DNA from: an uncultured Lachnospiraceae bacterium
Lineage (GTDB): Bacteria > Bacillota > Clostridia > Lachnospirales > Lachnospiraceae
DNA length: 12,391 bases
Reading direction: 5' to 3'
Assembly (NCBI GenBank): GCA_902476645.1
Contig: CABSEG010000081.1
Span: forward strand, 1-12,391
Positions 6,840-12,391 of this stretch are shown here, one piece after another. Every line of letters begins with the position of its first letter. Positions within the stretch are counted from its first letter, which is position 1. A program made the position numbers and the translations under genes. The notes beneath the pieces are model-generated. The model did not search any database. It was not told the DNA's origin and saw only the letters and a program-made list of their open reading frames with translations.

Positions 6840-8228
6840 ATGGAAAAGACAATGGAGAAAATCGTGGCCCTGGCCAAGTCCAGAGGCTTTGTATATCCTG
6901 GCTCTGAGATATACGGAGGGCTTGCCAATACTTGGGACTATGGAAACTTAGGCGTGGAGCTGAAGAATAATGTGAAACAGGCATGGTGGCAGAAATTCGT
7001 CAGGGAGAATCCCTATAACGTGGGCGTGGACTGCGCCATTTTGATGAATCCCCAAACCTGGGTGGCATCGGGACATCTGGGAGGATTTTCTGACCCTCTG
7101 ATGGACTGCAAGGAATGCCATGAGCGCTTCCGTGCCGATAAACTGATTGAGGATTTCTGCGAGGAAAAAGGGATTGCCCTGGATGGAGCTGTGGATGCCT
7201 GGTCTCAGGAAAAAATGAGGGATTTTATAGAGGAACATCAAATTCCATGTCCCACCTGTGGAAAACATAATTTCACGGATATTCGTCAGTTTAACCTGAT
7301 GTTTAAGACCTTTCAGGGAGTGACCGAGGATGCAAAGAATACAGTATATCTTCGCCCGGAGACAGCGCAGGGAATTTTCGTAAATTTTAAAAACGTACAG
7401 AGAACCTCGAGAAAGAAGATTCCCTTTGGAATCGGCCAGGTGGGAAAATCTTTCCGAAATGAGATTACGCCGGGAAACTTTACGTTTAGAACCAGAGAGT
7501 TTGAGCAGATGGAGCTGGAGTTTTTCTGCGCCCCGGATACAGATCTGGAATGGTTTGCTTACTGGAAGGAGTACTGCATCAACTGGCTGAAGTCCCTTGG
7601 AATGAAAGAAGAAGAGATGCGTGTCAGAGATCATGAGAAGGAAGAGTTGAGTTTTTACAGCAAGGCCACCACGGATATCGAGTTTCTGTTCCCCTTCGGC
7701 TGGGGAGAACTGTGGGGGATTGCAGACAGAACCGATTATGATTTAACCCGCCATCAGGAGACTTCCGGACAGGATATGAGCTACTTTGACGATGAGAAAA
7801 AAGAAAAATATGTTCCCTATGTCATTGAACCCTCTCTGGGAGCGGATCGTGTAGTTTTGGCATTCCTGTGCAGCGCCTATGATGAGGAAGAGCTGGAGGG
7901 AGGAGATATGAGAACGGTTCTGCGCTTTCATCCTGCCTTGGCCCCAGTGAAAATTGGTGTTCTTCCCCTTTCTAAGAAGCTAAATGCAGGCGCGGAAAAG
8001 GTATATGCTATGTTGGCTAAAAAGTATAACTGTGAGTATGATGAGAGAGGAAATATCGGAAAGCGCTACCGCAGGCAGGATGAGATTGGCACACCGTTCT
8101 GTGTGACCTATGATTTCGATTCCGAGGAAGATCAGGCAGTGACCGTGCGCGACCGGGACTCTATGGAGCAGGTTCGTGTCAAGATCGACGAATTAGAGCA
8201 GTATTTTGCCGACAAATTTGCATTTTAA
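6840..8228 (+). CDS. glyS: Glycine--tRNA ligase, dimeric single-chain type
   Basis: Glycyl-tRNA synthetase charges tRNA-Gly with glycine using ATP in the cytoplasm. This 462-residue protein is the homodimeric class II form (archaeal/eukaryotic/Thermus type), not the alpha2-beta2 GlyQ/GlyS form of E. coli and Bacillus. The N-terminus has the family hallmark FVYPGSEIYGGLANTWDYG (18-36). A CxxC pair at 90-93 (CKEC) and a second at 137-140 (CPTC) form the inserted zinc site. Class II motif 2 is seen as FRNE (205-208) followed by FRTREFEQMELEFF. Motif 3 is EPSLGADR (330-337), with Ala where many class II enzymes have Leu or Gly. The anticodon-binding domain covers ~365-460. ATG 6840 is used, with GAGAGGA (6824-6830) nine bases upstream; the in-frame ATG at 6852 (MEKIV) would lose only four residues and is a possible alternative. 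The gene ends at a strong terminator shared with the convergent pfp gene. All key motifs are intact. Confidence 0.96.
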   Translation: MEKTMEKIVALAKSRGFVYPGSEIYGGLANTWDYGNLGVELKNNVKQAWWQKFVRENPYNVGVDCAILMNPQTWVASGHLGGFSDPLMDCKECHERFRADKLIEDFCEEKGIALDGAVDAWSQEKMRDFIEEHQIPCPTCGKHNFTDIRQFNLMFKTFQGVTEDAKNTVYLRPETAQGIFVNFKNVQRTSRKKIPFGIGQVGKSFRNEITPGNFTFRTREFEQMELEFFCAPDTDLEWFAYWKEYCINWLKSLGMKEEEMRVRDHEKEELSFYSKATTDIEFLFPFGWGELWGIADRTDYDLTRHQETSGQDMSYFDDEKKEKYVPYVIEPSLGADRVVLAFLCSAYDEEELEGGDMRTVLRFHPALAPVKIGVLPLSKKLNAGAEKVYAMLAKKYNCEYDERGNIGKRYRRQDEIGTPFCVTYDFDSEEDQAVTVRDRDSMEQVRVKIDELEQYFADKFAF

Positions 8229-8244
8229 TCAAATAAGCGGATAA

Positions 8245-8289
8245 AAAATGCCCGGGACGGCTGCATGGCATGCCGTACTCCGGGCGTTT
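8245..8289. terminator. Bidirectional terminator between convergent glyS and pfp
   Basis: AAAATGCCCGG (8245-8255) pairs with CCGGGCGTTT (8280-8289), and an inner stem CGGC-TGC (8258-8264) pairs with GCA-T-GCCG (8268-8275). A-rich sequence precedes and T-rich sequence follows, so on either strand the stem is followed by several Ts. It lies 16 bases after the glyS stop and 16 bases beyond the pfp stop, and probably serves both genes. Confidence 0.8.
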
Positions 8290-8305
8290 CTTATACCTTA
8301 TGTGC

Positions 8306-9535
8306 TTATTTGTAAATTAGATGTCTTGGAATACCATCCACCATAACAGGGGGATAGTCTCCCTGGATCAAGGGCTTTACGTAAGCGATAAAGTCGTTGG
8401 TCACATATGTGCCGTCCCGGGTAATCCATTCCCTGGGCACCAATTTCTCATCATTGGCAATCTTATGCACGTCATAAATTCCGGTGGCACACTGATAGGG
8501 ATCGTCGGATACCCGGTCGATTACCACCATTTTCCCGCTGTCTCCCTCATCGGCAGCCTTGACAGCGGCACCGCCTACCATAAATGCCTCATTGATATCT
8601 ACCCGGGAGGCGATATGGGAAGCACTTCTTTGCAAAGTACTAAACTCAATGCCCCTGGTCTTACAACCGATCTCAGCGGCAATTACATTGGCCAGATAAT
8701 CTGCCGTACCGCTTAACTGTTTATGACCGAATGCGTCCACATAGTCATTATTTGCAGAAAGCTCACAAACGTAACGGCCATCCGCCAGTTTGATTCCTTC
8801 CGATACGGCAATCACCACAGAATGTTTTTTCTTCAGGGTATGTTTTACCCGCTCCAGGAACTTTTGCATGTCAAAGGGCAACTCCGGCAGATAGATCATA
8901 TCCGGTCCTTCGCAATCTTCTCCCTTGGAAAGAGCAGCGGCTCCGGTTAGCCAGCCGGCGTTTCTTCCCATGATCTCCACCACGGTTACGATATCCTTAT
9001 TGTAGCTAAGCCCCAGGCCATCCCGGATAATTTCCTTTACGGAAGTTCCAATGTACTTGGCTGCGCTGCCAAAACCGGGGGTGTGGTCTGTCAAAGCCAG
9101 GTCGTTATCAATGGTCTTTGGAACGCCTACAAACTTCTGAGTCTGACCCGTCAGGATCGCATAGTCGGAGAGCTTCTTGATCGTATCCATGGAATCATTT
9201 CCGCCAATATAGATAAAACTGTCGATATCCAGCTTATTGAGAATGCCGAAGATTTTTTCATAGATGTCCCGGTCTTCATGTATCTCCGGAAGCTTGAAAC
9301 GACAGGAGCCAAGAAATGCGGAAGGGGTTCTTTTTAGCAGTTCGATATCCAGATCATTTTTAATATATTTGGACAGATCGATATATTTTTCGTCCAGGAA
9401 TCCCTGAATGCCGTGCAACATACCATATATTTTATGGAATCCTCTGTCTTTTGCAGTCTTGTAAACACCGGCTAAACTAGAGTTGATGACAGCGGTAGGA
9501 CCACCGGATTGTCCTACAATTACGTTTCGTTTCAT
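8306..9535 (-). CDS. pfp: Pyrophosphate-dependent 6-phosphofructokinase (diphosphate--fructose-6-phosphate 1-phosphotransferase)
   Basis: This 409-residue enzyme of the phosphofructokinase A superfamily phosphorylates fructose 6-phosphate to fructose 1,6-bisphosphate, most likely with PPi as donor, a near-equilibrium reaction in glycolysis. The N-terminus has the phosphate loop GQSGGPTAVIN (8-18). Donor choice is read from two spots. GGNDS at 111-115 places Asp where ATP enzymes have the second Gly of GGDGS. PKTIDND at 139-145 carries Lys140, where ATP enzymes have PGTIDND. Asp plus Lys is the known PPi signature. The catalytic base is Asp143, and the substrate motif MGRNAGW (189-195) is present. 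The Asn of GGNDS, where many PPi enzymes have Asp, may be a subgroup feature. The start at 9535 follows AGGAGG (9544-9549) by eight bases; an in-frame start at 9568 would put that site inside the coding region. It faces away from ppdK and has its own promoter. PPi dependence is a strong inference from sequence, not measured. Confidence 0.92.
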   Translation of the reverse strand: MKRNVIVGQSGGPTAVINSSLAGVYKTAKDRGFHKIYGMLHGIQGFLDEKYIDLSKYIKNDLDIELLKRTPSAFLGSCRFKLPEIHEDRDIYEKIFGILNKLDIDSFIYIGGNDSMDTIKKLSDYAILTGQTQKFVGVPKTIDNDLALTDHTPGFGSAAKYIGTSVKEIIRDGLGLSYNKDIVTVVEIMGRNAGWLTGAAALSKGEDCEGPDMIYLPELPFDMQKFLERVKHTLKKKHSVVIAVSEGIKLADGRYVCELSANNDYVDAFGHKQLSGTADYLANVIAAEIGCKTRGIEFSTLQRSASHIASRVDINEAFMVGGAAVKAADEGDSGKMVVIDRVSDDPYQCATGIYDVHKIANDEKLVPREWITRDGTYVTNDFIAYVKPLIQGDYPPVMVDGIPRHLIYK

Positions 9536-9543
9536 AGTACGTA

Positions 9544-9549
9544 CCTCCT
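9544..9549 (-). promoter_or_regulatory. Ribosome binding site deciding the pfp start
   Basis: A perfect AGGAGG on the minus strand lies eight bases before the ATG at 9535. The spacer contains the 8-base palindrome GTACGTAC (9537-9544). This site excludes the longer reading from 9568. Confidence 0.85.
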
Positions 9550-9583
9550 GTGAATTTGCGTTTTGCACAAAATTATAGATATA

Positions 9584-9612
9584 ATTATAACAAAATCAGT
9601 CAAAACAGACAA
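9584..9612 (-). promoter_or_regulatory. Sigma-A promoter for pfp
   Basis: On the minus strand, TTGTCT (9612-9607) and a perfect TATAAT (9589-9584) are separated by exactly 17 bases. The start is expected near 9577, giving a leader of ~40 bases. Another TATAAT (9577-9572) lies just downstream but has no -35 at a suitable distance. Confidence 0.7.
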
Positions 9613-9653
9613 GGATAATTTTCACGAAATTTTACCTGCAAATTATACCAAAA

Positions 9654-9678
9654 AAGAAAAGGGAATTTCCTTTTTCTT
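9654..9678. repeat. Imperfect 12-bp inverted repeat between the pfp and ppdK promoters
   Basis: AAGAAAAGGGAA (9654-9665) and TTCCTTTTTCTT (9667-9678) are inverted copies with one mismatch in 12 and one central base. The right arm ends one base before the ppdK -35 box, and the repeat lies ~40 bases upstream of the pfp -35. It could be an operator shared by both genes, or only an A/T-rich upstream element with chance symmetry. Confidence 0.45.
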
Positions 9679-9679
9679 C

Positions 9680-9707
9680 TTGACTAGTGCACAAGATATG
9701 ATAGAAT
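9680..9707 (+). promoter_or_regulatory. Sigma-A promoter with extended -10 for ppdK
   Basis: TTGACT (9680-9685) and TAGAAT (9702-9707) are separated by 16 bases. TGA at 9699-9701 supplies the TGn extended -10. An A/T-rich tract lies directly upstream, as in strong promoters. Transcription should start near 9714, giving a leader of about 100 bases. Confidence 0.75.
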
Positions 9708-9739
9708 AATACTGTGCGACTAGCTATTTTAGGCGCAGA

Positions 9740-9788
9740 TATGGTAGTTTATGCGGACGTCGCTGAGACGGTCCTGCGTACTAACATA
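9740..9788 (+). promoter_or_regulatory. Long hairpin in the ppdK 5' leader
   Basis: Nested pairings run TATG/CATA (9740-9743 with 9785-9788), TAGT/ACTA (9745-9748 with 9780-9783), ATGC/GCGT (9751-9754 with 9776-9779, one G-U), GGA/TCC (9755-9757 with 9772-9774) and CGTC/GACG (9758-9761 with 9767-9770), with small bulges and a GCTGA loop. A smaller stem (TGCG/CGCA, ~9715-9736) precedes it. No T-run follows, so this is not a terminator; the ribosome site at ~9801 stays outside the stem. Possible mRNA stabiliser or regulator target; matches no riboswitch class I know. Confidence 0.5.
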
Positions 9789-9815
9789 AAATACAATTTA
9801 GGAGGAATATTCAAG

Positions 9816-12391
9816 ATGGCAAAATGGGTTTACTTATTTAGTGAAGGAAATGCCAACATGAGAAACCTGCTTGGTGGCAAGGGCGCAAACCTGGCAGAGA
9901 TGACCAACTTAGGTATGCCAATTCCACAGGGTTTCACGGTTACGACGGAAGCTTGTACAGACTACTATAACAACGGCAAGAAGATTTCTGAAGAAATTCA
10001 GGGACAGATCTTCGATGCTCTGGCAGAACTGGAGCAGATCCAGGGAAAGAAATTTGGTGATACGGAAGATCCGTTATTGGTATCCGTTCGTTCCGGAGCA
10101 AGAGCTTCCATGCCTGGCATGATGGATACCATTCTGAACCTGGGCCTGAATGATGTTGCCGTAGAAGGGTTTGCAAAGAAAACCGGCAACCCCAGATTTG
10201 CATACGATTCCTACAGACGTTTTATTCAGATGTATTCCGATGTAGTAATGGAAGTTCCAAAGTCCTTCTTCGAAAAGATCATTGACGAAGTAAAAGAGGC
10301 AAAGGGCGTTCACTACGATACAGAGTTAACGGTAGATGACCTGAAAGAACTGGTAAAGAGATTTAAGGCTATCTATTCCGAAGAAATGAACGGAGAAGAG
10401 TTCCCGCAGGATCCGAAGGAGCAGCTGCTGGGCGCCGTAAAGGCCGTATTCCGTTCTTGGGACAACCCCCGTGCCATCGTATATCGCCGTATGAATGATA
10501 TCCCCGGCGACTGGGGAACTGCCGTAAACGTGCAGGCTATGGTATTCGGAAACATGGGCGATACCTCAGGTACAGGCGTTGCCTTTACACGTAACCCCTC
10601 CACTGGAGAGAAGGGGATCTATGGCGAGTACCTGATTAACGCTCAGGGCGAAGACGTAGTTGCCGGTGTTCGTACACCTCAGCCTATTTCCAAACTGAAA
10701 GAGGATCTGCCAAAATGCTACAAGCAGTTCATGGAACTGGCTATGAAACTGGAAAATCATTATCGTGATATGCAGGATATGGAGTTTACCATCCAGGAAG
10801 GCAAGCTGTATTTCCTTCAGACACGTAACGGAAAGAGAACGGCTCCCGCTGCCATCAAGATCGCTTGTGATCTGGTAGATGAGGGCATGATTACTCCGGA
10901 AGAAGCGGTTTGCCGTATAGAAGCAAAATCTCTGGATCAGCTGCTGCACCCCACTTTTGATGCAGACGCTCTGAAGGCAGGCGAAGTGATCGGTACTGCT
11001 CTGCCCGCATCACCGGGAGCAGGAGCAGGTAAGGTATACTTTACCGCAGAGGATGCAAAGGCCGCTCATGAAAAGGGCGAGAGAGTCATCCTGGTTCGTC
11101 TTGAGACCTCTCCGGAAGATATCGAAGGAATGCATGCATCCGAAGGTATCCTGACCGTTCGCGGCGGTATGACTTCTCACGCAGCCGTAGTTGCCCGCGG
11201 TATGGGGACCTGCTGTGTATCCGGATGCGGCGACATCAAGATCAGTGAAGAAGAAAAATGGTTCACCTTGGGCGGATATACTTTCCATGAGGGAGATTAC
11301 ATTTCTCTGGATGGTACTACTGGTAAGATCTACAAGGGCGATATCAAGACGGTAGAAGCCTCTGTAGGAGGAAACTTCGGACGTATCATGAGATGGGCAG
11401 ACCAGTTCCGTAAGTTACAGGTGCGTACAAACGCAGATACGCCTGCGGATACCGAGAACGCTGTGAAGCTGGGAGCTGAGGGTATCGGTCTTTGCCGTAC
11501 CGAGCATATGTTCTTCGATGCCGAGAGAATTCCGAAGATCCGCAAGATGATCCTTTCCGATACGGTAGAGCAGAGAGAGGCAGCTTTAAATGAGCTGATT
11601 CCATTCCAGAAGGAAGACTTCAAGGCTATGTATAAGGCCCTGAAGGGACGTCCCATGACGGTTCGTTACTTAGATCCGCCTCTGCATGAGTTCGTACCCA
11701 CTGAGCCGGATGACATCAAGGCACTGGCTGAGGAGATGGGACTGACTCCGGAAGAAGTACAGGCTCGCTGCGATGAGCTTCACGAGTTCAACCCCATGAT
11801 GGGACATCGTGGATGCCGTCTGGCCGTAACTTACCCGGAAATCGCCAAGATGCAGACAAGAGCCATCATCGAGGCTGCTATCGAAGTGAAGGATGAGATG
11901 GGATATGACATCGTTCCTGAAATCATGATCCCGCTGGTAGGCGAGAAAAAAGAGCTGAAGTATGTAAAGAGCGTAGTAGTTGCCACCGCTGAGGAAGTAA
12001 TGAAGGAAAAAGGCGAGTACATCAACTATCATGTTGGTACCATGATTGAGATCCCGCGCGCAGCTCTGACCGCAGATCAGATCGCAGAGGAGGCAGAATT
12101 CTTCTCCTTCGGTACAAACGACCTGACTCAGATGACCTTCGGTTTCTCACGTGATGATGCAGGCAAGTTCCTGAGCTCTTACTATGAGAACAAGATTTAC
12201 GAGTCCGATCCGTTTGCTAAGCTGGATCAGGAAGGCGTAGGTCAGTTAGTGAAGATGGCAGCAGAAAAGGGACGTGCGACCAATCCGCTGCTGAAGATGG
12301 GTATCTGTGGCGAGCACGGTGGAGATCCTTCTTCCGTAGAGTTCTGCCACAAGGTAGGTCTGAACTATGTATCCTGCTCACCGTACCGTGT
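9816..12391 (+). CDS. ppdK: Pyruvate, phosphate dikinase (3' end outside window)
   Basis: PPDK interconverts PEP + AMP + PPi with pyruvate + ATP + Pi; in fermenting clostridia it typically runs toward pyruvate. The reading is open from ATG 9816 to the last base, giving 858 codons of an expected ~874, so about 16 residues are missing. Order of domains: N-terminal ATP-grasp nucleotide domain (~1-340) with GGKGANLAEM (21-30); central phosphohistidine domain with GGMTSHAAVVARG, where His455 carries the phosphate and Thr453 is the residue regulated in plants; C-terminal PEP/pyruvate TIM barrel. Arg561, Arg617, Glu745, Asn768 and Cys831 (GICGEHGG) all fall at exactly the numbers I recall for the Clostridium symbiosum active site, so there is no net insertion or deletion before any of them. 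AGGAGGA (~9800-9806) provides the ribosome site. The gene is transcribed away from pfp with its own extended -10 promoter and a long structured leader. Codon choice looks strongly biased, as expected for an abundant enzyme. Confidence 0.97.
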   Translation, partial: MAKWVYLFSEGNANMRNLLGGKGANLAEMTNLGMPIPQGFTVTTEACTDYYNNGKKISEEIQGQIFDALAELEQIQGKKFGDTEDPLLVSVRSGARASMPGMMDTILNLGLNDVAVEGFAKKTGNPRFAYDSYRRFIQMYSDVVMEVPKSFFEKIIDEVKEAKGVHYDTELTVDDLKELVKRFKAIYSEEMNGEEFPQDPKEQLLGAVKAVFRSWDNPRAIVYRRMNDIPGDWGTAVNVQAMVFGNMGDTSGTGVAFTRNPSTGEKGIYGEYLINAQGEDVVAGVRTPQPISKLKEDLPKCYKQFMELAMKLENHYRDMQDMEFTIQEGKLYFLQTRNGKRTAPAAIKIACDLVDEGMITPEEAVCRIEAKSLDQLLHPTFDADALKAGEVIGTALPASPGAGAGKVYFTAEDAKAAHEKGERVILVRLETSPEDIEGMHASEGILTVRGGMTSHAAVVARGMGTCCVSGCGDIKISEEEKWFTLGGYTFHEGDYISLDGTTGKIYKGDIKTVEASVGGNFGRIMRWADQFRKLQVRTNADTPADTENAVKLGAEGIGLCRTEHMFFDAERIPKIRKMILSDTVEQREAALNELIPFQKEDFKAMYKALKGRPMTVRYLDPPLHEFVPTEPDDIKALAEEMGLTPEEVQARCDELHEFNPMMGHRGCRLAVTYPEIAKMQTRAIIEAAIEVKDEMGYDIVPEIMIPLVGEKKELKYVKSVVVATAEEVMKEKGEYINYHVGTMIEIPRAALTADQIAEEAEFFSFGTNDLTQMTFGFSRDDAGKFLSSYYENKIYESDPFAKLDQEGVGQLVKMAAEKGRATNPLLKMGICGEHGGDPSSVEFCHKVGLNYVSCSPYR

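Noticed and set aside
6751..6951. Small leader peptide starting at TTG 6751 before glyS
   Set aside because: No ribosome site precedes it, and most of it overlaps the glyS coding region in another frame.
6948..7634. 228-codon open reading on the minus strand opposite glyS
   Set aside because: It is antisense to an intact glycyl-tRNA synthetase with all class II motifs and has no protein-like features of its own.
9536..9568. N-terminal extension of pfp to a start at 9568
   Set aside because: It would bury the perfect AGGAGG site at 9544-9549; the family N-terminus begins at MKRNVIVGQSGG.

Overview
The window reads as chromosomal DNA of an anaerobic Clostridia-class Firmicute, most likely a gut Lachnospiraceae. 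The evidence is the gene set: pyruvate:ferredoxin oxidoreductase, pyruvate phosphate dikinase (PPDK), a pyrophosphate-type phosphofructokinase and the dimeric form of glycyl-tRNA synthetase. Shine-Dalgarno sequences are strong and sigma-A promoters are near consensus. The PPDK matches my recollection of Clostridium symbiosum PPDK residue for residue in active-site numbering. No mobile element, CRISPR array, tRNA or rRNA was seen. This is a housekeeping and central-metabolism region, and I found no convincing new defence or mobile system.

Left to right: the last ~115 codons of pyruvate:ferredoxin oxidoreductase (1-353) end at a strong hairpin (372-399). An uncharacterised secreted basic protein follows (461-1204). 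A clear extended -10 promoter (1207-1235) then drives a tight cluster: an M16C zinc metallopeptidase (1277-4216, TTG start), era (4213-5121, ATGA overlap) and recO (5122-5874, zero spacing). A second near-consensus promoter (5875-5903) starts just after the recO stop and serves an uncharacterised lipoprotein with a Glu/Thr-rich tail (5955-6680). A 159-nt structured spacer leads to glyS (6840-8228), which ends at a hairpin able to act in both directions (8245-8289).

The right part is a divergent metabolic pair. A PPi-dependent phosphofructokinase (pfp, 8306-9535, minus strand) and ppdK (9816 to the window end, plus strand, 3' truncated) fire from back-to-back promoters. The 280-nt spacer between them also holds an imperfect 12-bp palindrome and a long hairpin in the ppdK leader. 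Both enzymes use pyrophosphate in the glycolytic direction, one at the fructose-6-phosphate step and one at the PEP/pyruvate step. The pyruvate made by PPDK is the substrate of the oxidoreductase at the left edge. The items most worth a second look are the shared pfp/ppdK control region, the structured leaders of ppdK and glyS, and the two uncharacterised exported proteins.
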